From assembly GCA_905331475.1 (NCBI GenBank), contig CAJNYU010001954.1, forward strand, positions 1-64,000: 64,000 nucleotides of DNA, in the 5' to 3' direction. The notes beneath the pieces are model-generated. The model searched no databases. It saw only the letters and a list, made by a program, of their open reading frames with translations, and was not told the origin of the DNA. Shown piece by piece: positions 34,865 through 47,353 of the stretch. The stretch's first letter is position 1. Each line of letters opens with the position of its first letter. The position numbers and the translations under genes were made by a program. This DNA comes from Rotaria socialis. Lineage: Eukaryota; Rotifera; Eurotatoria; Philodinida; Philodinidae.

Positions 34865-35484
34865 ACATAGAAGAAAGAAAGCGCACATGAGCTCGATTTA
34901 TGCTATTCCGATAGTTCAATAATAAAAAGACCTAATCCGATCGGAAATAAAAACAAAAAATTTTTTTCTAACATCGTTATTTGATAACATCGGAGATATA
35001 ATGTGGGTAAGAGCGCAGTAATACCACATCCGCACCCCAATTTTAATGTAAATGTCAAGATCCTACGCGGATCTCTATAGCCCAAAAAATCGGCTTATCA
35101 CTAAGATTCTAAATAATGACTTAGAAAAGACACTATAATCTTGTTTTGATCGAATTTTCTATAGCCAAAACTGGGCAAAAGAACTATTTGCTCAATCCTC
35201 TTACGCAATAGATGAAAAGGCATTTAATTGTTCTGAATTTGATTTGGAAGTCCATACGAAAACGCGTCTTATCTAGAGCGTCGATCAATTTAAAGATTCT
35301 ATCTTTATATGATTCTTCAGAGAATGTTAAAGAAATGGATTTGATTATTATAGAATCTCATCTTTAAACCTTCAAAAAAAAAGAAACCATTCAACACTTA
35401 AAAGAATAAATAAAAGTAGCTCAAAGCAAGTCAACTAAATTATAAAACAAAACAATAGGATGACGCTTCATATTAGCAAGTTTG
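34865..35484. other. Intergenic region
   Basis: A 620-bp AT-rich stretch between two convergent coding segments. Nothing recognisable was seen beyond likely 3' ends. Confidence 0.5.
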
Positions 35485-36000
35485 TCAGAAAACATATAAA
35501 TTGTCAGTGCCATCATTTGCTACGACTAAATTCAATTTTGTATCAGCGTTAAAATCACCAGCCACAGCGGAGAATGCTCGGGATCCGTAACCCATAGAAA
35601 ATAGTATCATAATTGAGAATGTGCCACTACCATATCCGAGGAATACACCAACATTATTGGTGTCTTCATTAACGACAACAATGTCCAGTGCAGTGTCATT
35701 GTTAAAGTCACTAACAACAACAGAATATGGATAAGAACCCGTACCCGTTGGATATGTCATTTGATTAGTGAACGAGTCGTAGCTATATCTTAGAAAAACA
35801 CCCACACTTTCATATTCATAATTGCCGGCGACAATATTCAGTCTGTTGTAGTTATTGAAATCACCTATGACTATGCACACTAGCTTGAAGCTAATTGAAT
35901 AGGTTGTTGTATTACCAAAAAAGAAATTATCATATCCAAGAAAAATTCCAATGTTGTCAGAGCCCGAAGTGATGCACCCTTTGGTATACCCATGCCACAA
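35485..36000 (-). pseudogene. FG-GAP/VCBS repeat gene fragment, 5'-truncated
   Basis: The last 171 codons encode at least three FG-GAP-like repeats of the form GDFNxDxxLxIVVxNxxxxxVGVFLGYG (for example VSDFNNDTALDIVVVNED and AGDFNADTKLNLVVANDG). These are calcium-binding loops as in integrin alpha and VCBS beta-propellers. A TGA follows NLYVF. On the 5' side the frame begins abruptly where the TACGG-rich repeat starts at 36001, with no signal peptide, so the N-terminus is missing. Such proteins form large families in bdelloids. I read this as a fragment cut by an element insertion or rearrangement; a distant 5' exon beyond the repeat cannot be excluded. Confidence 0.7.
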
Positions 36001-37040
36001 AATACGGTCAGTATACGGCCGTTTACGGTGAAAAACGGTATCGAAACGGCCCGTATACGGTCATGATACTGGATGCAGGAATACGGCCGTTTCGTAATGA
36101 GAATCCGGCGTATATACGACCGTATACAGCGAAAATACGGTATCGTTTACAGTGCCGTATTACTGCATCCAGTACTACGGGAAAATGCGGACAGTTTACT
36201 GCCGTAAAGATGTCGTTTTGCTACCGTTTACTAGAGTCCTGCAGGAACGACTTTTTCGGTTCCAGTTTTCCGTTCCCACAAGAGCTTCATGCCTTCTATT
36301 AATATTTCATTTTCTTCATCCAAATTTGACAGATATGTTGAAGACCAGAAAAACTAGACAAAGACATGAATGTTTTAATATATTGGAATAATAATAAATT
36401 AGTTTACCCTACATTGGCTACAATAGCTCAACGTGTACTGTGTATTCCGGTAACTAATACATCTGTAGAACGTCTTTTTTCTGACAGTGGAAATACAATA
36501 ACAATTCGTCGTACACGTTTGCAAACAACTTAAGTAAATCAATTATTATTTATACGTCAAAACTTATCAACATTACGAGAATTGTTTCCACCCTCAGTTG
36601 AACAGTTAAGAAAAAGAGTAACTAGTTGCACATCGGCAACATCAACAAAAAAAGCAAAAGATTCAAAAGAAGAAGATGATATTACTATGCTGAAGGATGA
36701 TCTTGATGATTGCACTTTCGATGATGATAATGTGAAAGAAAATGGTGACTATCATAATGTATGATCTAATGAACAACGAATGAATTTGTGTAATTTTTGT
36801 TGATAGGTATTTGTTATTATTTTTTGTTAATGATATACTTAAATAATTGTTGAAGATAAAACGCTGTTACATGAATAAATTTTAGTGCATATAGAAATAG
36901 AACAAACAGCTTTTCGGGAACGGAAATTTTTAGGATCGTTCCCGTTCCCGTGATTCTGTTCCTGAAGTCTCACAGGGATTCCCGTTGCCGATTCCCGCGG
37001 AAAACGGACCGTAAACGATATCCCTTTTGGTCGACCTGGG
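36001..37040. repeat. TACGG-rich repeat with GTTCCCG block
   Basis: Bases 36001-36240 are dense TACGGCCGTTT/CGTATACGG palindromes closely resembling 160-445. Bases 36910-37010 are GTTCCCGTTCCCG-type units, and the block ends TCGACCTGGGTA at about 37029-37040, the terminus seen in other copies. Between them lies the hAT remnant. The whole may be one element with hAT-derived core. Confidence 0.55.
36390..36767 (+). pseudogene. hAT transposase C-terminal remnant
   Basis: Translation shows YWNNNKLVYPTLATIAQ, then VLCIPVTNTSVERLFSDSGN and RRTRLQTT, the hAT C-terminal dimerisation domain (pattern YP-LA-LC-IP-TS-ER-FS-GN). An in-frame TAA follows TT at about 36531, where hAT proteins continue. After it NQLLFIRQN and a short acidic tail follow to a TGA near 36765. 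No N-terminal BED finger or catalytic RNase-H-like core is present. It is inactive and may mark the class of transposase that once moved nearby TIR elements. Confidence 0.75.
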
Positions 37041-37807
37041 TAGTATAGAAATGACTGAATATTTTTTACGGCTATTCAAACCGGCAGAATCGTGTTGAAT
37101 TCGGTGCAGTCTGATAATGTCGATGTACCTGACCCATATGCAGGATGCTGCAGGAGCCACAGATCTAAAATCAGTCCCATTTATGAGAAAAATATTTTAT
37201 TAAAGATTTCGCTGTGAAAATAATAATTCGGAAAATATATTCTAATATAGTTTTGTTTTCGATTAATTCGAATTATTTTTACGAACTAAATTGGGATTTG
37301 ACAAAACCGATTTCTGGAAGCCTTTTTCGCTGGAACTGGAGCTTATAAGCGCTACCGCCGGTTATTATGAGTACCGCGGTACATCGGTGATAGTGACAAG
37401 AAATGTGCGAAATGGGTGCAGATTCCGTTTTATAACCAATATTGATATATCCTTTACGAGTGGGAGTCCTATTTTTACTCATGAATAACGTTTTCTTTAA
37501 TAGACATGCCTTTTTATAACTGTTTAACTATAAAATTTTTATTTTCATGGAGTGAATACATACTAACATTAGATTCTTGTAAACAACATTTTCTATTATT
37601 CTTCAATCTGACAATTATTTCTGTTACTATTAAGGCTAAGAGAATTTTTTTCATGAGATATTGATTCCAAAAAGCAAATAAGAAAAAAGATACAGCTATC
37701 TTTATTACCATACAATTCTGTAATTAGAACAACATTGAAATGAGAGTACACTGTTGAAAGTGATAATCTGTACAAAGTAAGAATTTTATTTCGAAATAAA
37801 AACGAAA
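37041..37807. other. Intergenic region
   Basis: No supported gene. Bases 37641-37807 probably contain the 3' UTR of the METTL14 gene. Confidence 0.45.
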
Positions 37808-40249
37808 TTAATTACGAAAATTAGTTCTGTCATCTTTTTGTTCAACATTATTATGGCCATAGTATGTATCATAGTCATTTTGACTGCTATTTCCTCCAGC
37901 TATAGCGAAGTCATATTCAGATAATAGATGTAAATCAGAATACGGTGCTGGATAACCATGACGCGTTGGTGAAAGCATCATAGGTGGATATACATTGGGA
38001 GGCATATCATCAGTGTATAAGCCCCAATGTGGGCGAACTGCACGTGATGATGATTGACGATTGCTAGTTATGGTTGAACGTATTGCTTGTTGACCATCTT
38101 GTAAAACAGATGATGGTAACATGTCTTTATTCGATGACGATGGCGCTGTTGATAGAATAGCTTGTTGAGTTGCTGATGAATTTTGATTCGAATTTGATGT
38201 TGTTGTCACTGTCGCTCCTGGCGGTGCTTTGAGACCTTTTGGTGGTGGTGATTTAGGTCGAAGTTGTTCAATACGTTCAATAAGATTTTCAACTTGTATT
38301 ACTGGTGTTTCGAAATATGATTTATATATACGTTTATCAAATTTTGATGTACAAATTTCAGAACCAATCGATAACCAACCACGTCTGATTGTTGCTTCAC
38401 GTGCAAACAAATGAAGGCGACGACGACCCAAACAAAAATGTTCAATGATATGATATAATTCAAGGGGCTTAGTTGGATCGCCCCATTCTGGTTCTTCAGT
38501 AATGATTAAATCAATATCAACATTTGCATGTATGAAGTCAGAATCCACTGATCGACGGACTGTACCACGAATGCCCATTAGACAGTGTTCCTTTGAATTG
38601 AAAAAACAAACATGAGGTTTTCTTATACAATGTTCATAGCTATAGAAACATAAATGTATCAAACTCTACACTAGTAAAACACGTGATTTACTAAATTCGC
38701 AAAACTTACTTTTGTTCGTTGAAAAATCGAACCAGATTCAAATGTTAAAGCTGATCGTGGGTTTTTTCTATTTGTTTTAACCCAACAAATATCTTCACAT
38801 CGTCGAAAACCCCATTTTTTCAAACACTAAATTATATTTTTAATTCATAAGTTTGTTTTTTCTTATTCCATTCTTACTGCTCTTCCTTGATCTAAACCTT
38901 CGGCTGAGCCACACCATAGAAAAACAAATGATCGCTGTGCAGCTACTGATTCGACGTTCAAGTTTATTACCTATTATTTAATGAAAAATAATTCATTCAT
39001 AGCTTATAGAGCATGATTCTATTTACTTCATCCCATGTAACATAACGATCAAAATGAATTCCACTTTTTCGTTTATATTCTTCTAATGGTGGTTCAACAA
39101 GAATAACATCGAATTCACATTCCAATGATGGTAAAGTCAAATTATTTGCTAATAAATCACAACTTATATACATTGGTGGACAATTTGTTTTCTCAATATA
39201 TTCATCTTTAAGACGAATTAATTCTCGTAATTTTGGATATTCTTCAAAACGATTTTGAAGACCTATTTAAACAATAATGAAACAGAGAAATTCATTGAAC
39301 AAAATAAAGAATCAAACCAGCATCACGAATATAATTTTGCGGTCTTTGGCCAATATTTACAAATTGTTGACTATAATCATTATTGGGTGCCTTTGGTAGA
39401 CGAAAACATTTTGTATAGTAATTTATCAAGTTACTTTATTACATACTTCATCAAGTTCATCATTATCTAATCGAGATATTTCATCACATAAATGAACCTA
39501 TTAAGAAAAATCATTTACTTTCAATAAAACAAAACTGTATTTTCTACTTCATCAGTGACAACACGTGATGTTTGAATTGGTTCAGTGTCGTCAGTTAATT
39601 TACGTTCGAATTCTGTTCTAAAATAGAGAATATAGCATGTTCTATCTTAGAATACGAATATTGACAACAGACTATTTGCATTGAAATATATCAATTAGAG
39701 GATTTCAACGTACTTCGATTTTGATAAAATTGAATCTCGTATAGCTTCATCACATTGATCGACTAATAATTTTGACAGACTAGATGTACTTAGACCAAAC
39801 TAAAATAAATATAATCCTATTAACTATATGTAAGTGATTAAAAATACATACTGATTTTGCTAATGTTTTTTTAATGATAGCATTTTGTCTTTTTAATGTT
39901 AAACGAAATTTTTTATCTGGATCATTTTCTTCTTTTAATAAATCATTATATTCTTCATCGCTATCTACTATTCGTCGTTTTTTACTTGCCGATGATTTCG
40001 AATAAGAACGTCGAGTATCATCTCGTCGTCTTTGATCAGATCGAGAATTGCTACGTCGTTTTTTCTATAAGTTCATACAAAAAAAAACATTAGTTTCATT
40101 TTCTTTTTATTATTATATAATTATAGTCATACTTCATAACGATTGTCACGTCGAGGTCGATCATCAAAACGCATATGCGATCGATAATCTCGGCCACTTC
40201 CATATCGATTTATTGATTGAGAAAAATGACGAGCCCCGACGGGTGCCAT
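37808..40249 (-). CDS. METTL14: METTL14, non-catalytic subunit of the m6A writer
   Basis: Ten exons join in frame to 612 aa. On the minus strand they are about 40249-40133, 40064-39852, 39799-39714, 39617-39548, 39497-39447, 39390-39318, 39262-39027, 38970-38878, 38826-38710 and 38590-37808. The N-terminus is Arg/Ser-rich and basic. [20 protein letters not shown] and [17 protein letters not shown] are typical METTL14. The MT-A70 motif is EPPL (not the catalytic DPPW of METTL3). It is followed by [29 protein letters not shown] and [14 protein letters not shown]...[19 protein letters not shown]. The C-terminal part is low-complexity with little of the usual RGG repeat. METTL14 pairs with METTL3 in the nucleus, binds RNA and supports N6-adenosine methylation of mRNA. 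The ATG at 40249 opens exon 1 in frame. Confidence 0.95.
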
Positions 40250-41074
40250 CTGAAATATAACAAGACTATTTTGAATTTTAATCCACTAGTTTTTTTCTAC
40301 AACAAAACAGAGAGTTGGATTGGCAAATGAGAAGATGACCAATGACAAGACATGATTCATCATTCAATCAGATGAGTACGCATAAAATAAATAGAACAAT
40401 TAAAGTAGAATCATTTTTGTTATCTGTTATGTTTCAGAGTTCGCAATTTTCTAAATAAAAACTGCTTGTATGAAACAGACAATAACAAATCAAATTGTCG
40501 CTAGCAACAATGTACATCGGTAAATAGTTCAAATATAACATCAGAATAAGATAAAGATCTTGTGAAGATAGTGATACAAACTATTTACATTTCAATCATA
40601 GATCATTGTGGGCCAGCCGTAGCAAATTTCGGTACTACTTATTTGAAGTTCGATGATTATTTAGCAATGATATATAACACACCTGTCAGAGCATATCCAC
40701 ATTCTGGTTAAAACATATGATAGAGAGAAGAAGAAAGTGTGTACAATATTCAAAATTATGATAAGAATTATATTTAACTTCAATGTAAAATAACTTTGAA
40801 GTGAGATAAAAATCTGCAACGCCATCTTTTTCTAGTTTTTCTATTTGGCTTATAGATAAACATGTAGCTTGGAAATGATTGGACGTGTGATTGGTTCGTG
40901 TATTTGATAAGTTTCTGTTTTTTTCTCATGTGAATTGCATTTGTATTTATTGATAAGAGTACTTTTATCCATTCGCTTATCAGACAGAGAGTGGTACCAA
41001 ATAGTGTATTATTGACGTATTTATGGTTTTTATAGCTTCGTTATTCATTTAAAGCAAATAATTCAACAAGAAAA
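40250..41074. other. Bidirectional intergenic region
   Basis: An 825-bp space between divergent METTL14 and SLC7 genes. It presumably carries both promoters. No clear TATA box was identified. Confidence 0.5.
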
Positions 41075-44000
41075 ATGACAAGTACCGTCTACCGGTTCTA
41101 TGATAATTTAACACGAAAGAAAACTTATGCAACCGATGAATTACATGTTTCTGAATTAAAACGATGTTTAACTGTATTCGACCTTATTATTTTGGGTTAG
41201 AATTTTTTTTTAAATTGTTCTTTGAATCCATGATTGATTTTCATTTAGGTATTGGGTCAACACTTGGAACAGGTACTTATATTCTTACGGGTCAAGTAGC
41301 TCATGAAACTGCTGGACCATCGGTTATTCTTAGTTTTCTTATTGCGGCTATTGCTTCGGTTCTTGCCGGACTGTGTTATGCTGAATTCGGTGCACGAGCA
41401 CCACGAGCTGGAAGTGCATATACATATACATATGTTAGTGTAGGAGAAATTATGGCATTTATTATTGGTAGGAAATTTCATTCAATTTCGATTGTATGAT
41501 TAGATTTTTACGTTTCTTTATTTAGGTTGGAACATGATTTTAGAATATGTTATAGGTATGTTAGTATGAAAACATATTCATTAATAGGGCAGAAGCATTA
41601 CTACTTCATAGATTAAGATCATTCATTTTCATTGTTATACTTTTGCCATTGACTCATGAGTCATAATTAACTAGATTTTCAGTTTTAAGTCTTTTCTATA
41701 AGTTTCCTGTGAGTCTTGCCTTCATTTACTACACTTGTAATAGATTCGTTTCTTATGATCATTATCTTTTAAACATAGATTTTCTCCTTCGAATTTAGTA
41801 TTCGTTCCTACAGAACGAAAAAAGATAATGTATCGATAAAGTAGGTCAATAATAAAAAAGAACAGCTATATATTAGATTCTGCTATATAGTATTTTTACC
41901 TCTTACTGAAGGTATCAGATTGATCGCTTAGTAGCAGATTGTTTTGCTCTTATACTATTTTTGTAAACAGAAGAAGTTGATTAACACTCTTTTTAGGTGC
42001 CGCAAGTACATCACGAGCATTAAGTGGTTATTTGGATTCTCTTATTGGTTTTCAAATGAAAACATTTTTTATAAAATATTTACCATTACATGCGGGAACA
42101 TTTTCTGAATATGCTGATTTGTTTGCCATGAGTTTATGTCTTCTTATAACCGGTAAGTGAAAACAAAAAGAAAATCAAAATTTCTAACTAATACTAATTG
42201 CATCTGTTGTAGTTCTATTGGTCATCGGTATTAAAGAATCAGCGTTATTAAATAATGTTTTCACCGGTATTAATCTTACTGTTATTGCGATTGTTGTTAT
42301 TGCTGGTTTAACTAAAGCTCATTTACATAATTGGGATATTTCGCCAGCTGAAGTATGTCTTGTTCTAAAATAGAAACTGATTTTGGAACTCACTTTATTT
42401 TAAATATTTACCAGATAAAGAATATAACCAATACTACAGGAACCATCGGTAGTGGTGGTTTTTTTCCATTTGGTATTGAAGGAACATTAGCTGGTGCTGC
42501 AACCTGTTTCTATGCATTTGTTGGTTTTGATCTTGTTGCAACAACTGGTAAATTTCATTTAATTTCGATTACAATAGTTCTTTTCTTTTGTATATCATAG
42601 GTGAAGAGACTAAAAATCCACAACGAGCTATTCCAATGTCTATTTGTTTTACATTACTTATTTGCTCAATAGTTTATTGTTCAGTATCGATTGTTATTAC
42701 TTTAATGGTAAGATGCTTCACTTTAATTTTGAAGCCTGCAAAATATGTGGACAGATCACAATACTAAAATAAATTCACTCGATTTTCTTTATTCAGGTTC
42801 CATATTATCTAATCAATCCTGATGCTGTTTTACCTGAAGCTTTTCAGTATGTTCATTTGTCAGCATTGAAATATGTCGTCGGCGTTGGTGCATTAACAGG
42901 TTTGTTCAAATTATTTTAACAATCTTTTGGTTTTTGCAGCTGTTATAATTAATTTCTAGGCATTTTTGCGTCATTACTTGGTTCACTTTTACCGTTACCA
43001 CGTGTATTATATGCAATAGCATCGGATGGTTTAATATTTCGTTTTATAGCTTGGATACATCCACGTTTACAAACACCAATGATAGCAACAATTCTTGGCG
43101 GTATTGTATCAGGTATAGTAGAAGAAAAAGCATCAAACCAATTATTTTGATATTTATGCAACTTGTTTTCTTCTAGCAATAATGGCGTTAATATTTGATT
43201 TAAAGAAATTAGTTGAAATGATGTCAATTGGAACTTTACTTGCTTATTCACTCGTATCAATATCTGTTCTATTTTTACGGTAAACAAAAAAAGAACTCCA
43301 GCGTAAAATACTCCCTTTTTTTAGTTTCAGTAGTATGAGCTAAATCCCTGCTGTTGTTACTGTTGGAATATAAAAATAAATCATATATCTTTTTAGAATG
43401 TGTACATTTGAATAACGATCGTTTGTCAAGGGATAAAAGTAGCTTGATGCTACCAGTATTGATGACTAAAACTTAGGAATTTTTACTGCTATGTTAGAAA
43501 AATAATTAACACGATAGCTTTTACGTAGAATAACCAATACTCGAAAGTATATCTTTTGATTTTGGCTATTACAGCCAGAAATATTAGTCGTTTTCCCTTG
43601 GTATTGCATATAAACCATGATCCTATTTCAACGATATTGTTAAGAACACTGAAGAAGACCTCATTTCTTCTTTTATTTCAAAGTTATCAACCAGTTGACG
43701 ATCCATTATTACCAAATGATGAATTCGCTTCTCTATCAGTGTATAGGCAATTGTTTAAACCGTCCGGACGTCGTCCAACATTCTTATCAGCAAAATTAAC
43801 TAAATATCTTATAACTTGTTTAAGTAAGTTCTTTTTTGTAACTCATTAAATTATTCTCTTATAATTACAGCTATTAATGGTTTTATTCTTTGTGCAATAC
43901 AAATATTTGCTGGACATCATATCGCTAATAAAGATCCAACGGCGATAATTGTTTTAATAATTTTTCTTATAACAGAAATTTTGTTTATTATTGCGATTGC

Positions 44001-44364
44001 AGCGCAACCAAAAAATCAAAAATCAATTTATTTTCAAGTTCGTTATCAATTTGAATTTATATCGCCTAATTGATATTTTTTTAATAGACTCCTTGTGTAC
44101 CATATGTACCTATATTGAGTATACTTATTAATACTTATTTAATTCTCAAATTATCACCAGCAACATGGATCCGATTTGGTGTATGGATGTTTCTGGGTAT
44201 GATATTTAACGAAAATTTTTCATTCGAGACTAAAAAAATCTATTTCCGTTTAATTAGGTTTTCTCATCTATGGTTTTTATGGTTTCTGGCATAGTTCACA
44301 ACGATTTATTAATGATACACAACGTCTTCTATCTGGTAGTACATCATCATTTAACGATTCTTGA
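41075..44364 (+). CDS. SLC7 cationic amino acid transporter (CAT type)
   Basis: Fourteen exons (from 41075-41195 and 41249-41467, with a 30-nt microexon 41526-41555, to 44258-44364) add up to 1,788 nt, 595 aa, in one frame. It follows vertebrate CAT proteins closely: [20 protein letters not shown] and [20 protein letters not shown] (TM1/TM2), [34 protein letters not shown]-type [74 protein letters not shown], and a C-terminal tail after [10 protein letters not shown]. About 14 hydrophobic segments are expected. CATs carry arginine, lysine and ornithine across the plasma membrane. The 440-nt intron after the microexon is AT-rich. The ATG precedes the conserved N-terminal YDNLTRKK region. Confidence 0.93.
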
Positions 44365-45139
44365 AAAAAGTTTCTTATAGAATTTTTTTCTTTAAATTCT
44401 TGATAATAATTCATTAATTATTCTCGTTTTGTATATTTCAAAGTGTTTAAAAGAAGTCGATTATATACATTCACATACTATTTTTTGCTTTTTGCTTATC
44501 ATATTCCACATAATAAAATTCCTATTTTTTTTGTTACGTATGTATAGTTTAAACTCAAGTGAAATTAATTATCATGATTGCTATTTCATTAAATAGAAAA
44601 ACAACTCTATTCTATGCATATATTAATACAGCTATCTCTCATCTTTTTTTTCTCTATCATTAGTAATTGAAAGTGTAGGATGATGAAAGTGAAAAAATAT
44701 CTCAAAACGACACATCGTCATAGATGAATGATTTTGTGCGTTGTCACTTACTTTCGATTCATTTTTATTAACCTTCTATCGAAAAGAACACAGATATTAT
44801 TTATTAGACAACAAGAATAATTATCTTATAACGAAAGACTATTTTAACATATATATATATATATATATATAATGATTAATTTCTCTGAATTTATTTGATG
44901 TGTATGTCTTATATTAAAAAAGACAGTATCGAGCAAACCTATTTCATTAAAAAATCCAAATATAAACTATTCATCATTCTAAAGACGTAGACTAGAATTT
45001 GATTTATTATGTTGATTCAAGGATAAAAATTTCGAACTCAATTAATTAGACTTTTCTTTCAAAACAAGCTTTAAGTATTCAGCATAGAAAAAAATATCAT
45101 CATGAATGTACCCAATAACGATATATTGAAAGTCGTAAC
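44365..45139. other. Intergenic region with TA microsatellite
   Basis: A (TA)n run lies at about 44850-44872. No gene is supported. Confidence 0.5.
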
Positions 45140-46382
45140 ATGAAAATTCCTAAATCTACTAAAGCGCTAATATTGTACAGAAAAACATTTAGTCTTTTGT
45201 CTATGTTTCAGATGCCACATAAAAAACGTGAAAATAAAAATCATATCCAAGTTCAAAGAATTCTCGCTGAAAGTGAATTATCATTAGTTGATAAAAAGAA
45301 ACCTAAACGAATTTTCGAACGTGTACCTCGTCATGACTATAATCCGGGTGATCGTAAACGCGAACAACAAATATTAAATGGAGATTCCGATGATGATGAT
45401 GATGATAATAATAACAACAAAAAAAAACGATCAGCATTAAAGAAACATATTAACAAAGAACTTCAACAGCCTAAAGAATCTGTTATACCAAAAAAAAGTC
45501 GTAAAAATAAATATTATCTTTTAAATCATCCAGAATTAAAAGACACTATACAAATTGCGCCTAAACCAAATAAACGTAAACATGAAGAAGTCAATGAGCA
45601 AGAAAATGAACCATCGCCGAAAAAACCCGCTCCAGAAGCGAAACCATCAGTTTGTGATAAACTTGTTTCTCATATGGTAACATCACGTTTTCGTTATCTA
45701 AACGAAAAACTTTATACAACAACAAGTAAAGAAGCTCAAAAAATGTTTGAACAAGATCCTCAATCTTTCTTTGCTTACCATCAAGGTTATGCCGTAAGTT
45801 TAATTTTAGCACAAACAACACGTCTGTATCTTCTATTTTTAGACAAGTATGTCAAAATGGCCTGATCAACCTATCGATGAAATCATGGGTTATGTTCGTA
45901 AACGTTCAGCAAATCTTGTCATTGTTGATATGGGTTGTGGTGATGCACGTCTTGCTCGTACACTTAAATCTACTCATCCGAATATTCATAGCTTTGATTT
46001 AGTTGCATTGAATGATCATGTTCAAGTATGTGATATAGCACATACACCATTGAATAATGATTCTGTTGATATTGTAATATTTTGTTTATCTTTAATGGGT
46101 ACAAATTTAACTGATTTTATTCATGAAGCTCATCGTATTCTTCGTTTACGCGGTACAATGAAAATCATTGAAATAGCGTCACGATTCGAAAATCAACCAC
46201 AAAAATTTATACGCAAAATTGAATCGATGGGTTTTCAATGTTCAAAAACGAATTCATTAGAAGAGAAAAGTAAATCATCACCATCACAATATTTCTATGC
46301 ATTTGATTTCGCCAAAACATCAGCACAAATCAAGTCGAAATCAATTCTAACACTTGCTCCATGTTTACATAAAAAACGTTAA
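45140..46382 (+). CDS. RRP8: RRP8, ribosomal RNA-processing methyltransferase
   Basis: Two exons (45140-45793, 45843-46382) separated by a 49-nt intron. The N-terminal half is Lys-rich with a short acidic run and looks disordered, as expected for a nucleolar protein. The C-terminal SAM-dependent methyltransferase begins FAYHQGYA...SKWPDQPID and includes motif I VIVDMGCGDARLA, FDLVALNDHVQVCDIAHTPL, IVIFCLSLMGTNL and YFYAFDFAKT, all characteristic of Rrp8/nucleomethylin. Rrp8 makes m1A in 25S/28S rRNA and, in animals, takes part in rDNA silencing. Two starts are possible: 45140, or the in-frame ATG at 45212 that begins MPHKKRENK. The second follows a TTTCAG and could be an exon start. Confidence 0.93.
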
Positions 46383-46653
46383 ATTTTAATGTTTATCAAC
46401 ATATAATTGTTTTTTTTTGTTGAAATAAGAAGCAAAAAGTTTCAATAAAAAGTTTTTTGAAATTGTTACAAAAAAAACTTTTTTCCTTTTTTTTTTTCAT
46501 CATGAAAAAAAGAAATCTAGACAGATAAAGTGCAACATTAGCAATAAAACATTTTAAATAAAATTTATTAAGAGAAATGAAGTTAATCGATTAGAGTTCT
46601 CAACAAAATCTATGCTATTTTGGCATTACGACAAGATGAAAAGCATCGTTCTC

Positions 46654-47155
46654 TTAGCGGAATCCTGGATAGACGCCACCAAAACCTCCCATACCGCCAC
46701 CGTAACCTCCCATACCACCACCGTAACCTCCCATACCGCCACCGAAACCTCCCATACCACCTCCGAAACCAGAATTGAAGCCTCCACCAAAACCTCCAAA
46801 TTGATTTGCAGCAGGCATAGGAGCTGCAACATAAATGACAGGTCGTTTTCCACCACCACCACCACGGACTGTTGGAACATATGTAAAACCCCAATCCATT
46901 TCTTCGTAAGGTTCTGTAATATAACTTGTTTCCTCATAATAACCTATATAAAAGACAAAAGAAGTTGAAAACATGATGGAAACTTATCCTACCTCCATTT
47001 CCCGCGTTATTACGTCGACCTCTAAAAGCATCATTTGCGTATCTATTTGAAAGAGAAAAAGGATAATTAAACATTAAGTAGAACTATAATTACTGCTTTG
47101 ATTGAGCATTTTTATAGTTTTTGGCTTGACGCTTTTGACTTGTTTGATTACCCAT
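46654..47155 (-). CDS. Met-Gly-start glycine-rich repeat protein A
   Basis: Three exons (47155-47094, 47042-46993, 46943-46654) join to 133 aa. The N-terminus MGNQTSQKR has Gly2 and Ser6, a good N-myristoylation context. The middle (YANDAFRGRRNN, then YYEETSYITEPYEEMDW) is charged and Tyr-rich. KRPVIYVAAP precedes a glycine-rich tail of GGGMGGF/GGGMGGY units ending GGVYPGFR. No known fold is seen, and the tail is predicted to be disordered. It is the minus-strand member of a local group with the genes at 49380 and 53517, sharing the Met-Gly start, a hydrophobic R-V-I motif and Gly/Phe/Tyr low complexity. Function unknown; membrane-attached structural or condensate-forming protein is a guess. 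Long ORFs on the other strand and in other frames are composition artefacts. Confidence 0.75.
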
Positions 47156-47345
47156 TTTAAGCTAGAAAAGAAAAGTGAAACTTTGTTTTCTAGAAAAAAA
47201 CAAAGTTTTCTTGTAGAATTCAAACCAACCTTTATTAGATTTTATTTTATGAACGATGATTGTGGGCCTGGTAAAGAGAAGTGATTGTATCTGAAAATAA
47301 GCCAGGAAGTGTCGAAAAATGGTGGAACATGAGAGAAAGTACGAC

Positions 47346-47353
47346 TTTTATAG
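47346..47353 (-). promoter_or_regulatory. Possible TATA box of gene A
   Basis: TATAAAAG on the minus strand, about 190 bp upstream of the ATG at 47155. Position is plausible if the 5' UTR is about 160 nt. Not tested. Confidence 0.3.

Noticed and set aside
36582-36764. Acidic 60-codon ORF as an independent gene
   Set aside because: It continues the frame of the hAT remnant after the TAA and is better read as the tail of that transposase.
46612-46974. Long ORFs in several frames over the glycine-rich gene A
   Set aside because: They arise from the GGN-rich repeat composition. Only the minus-strand spliced frame with Met-Gly start and consistent splice sites is supported.
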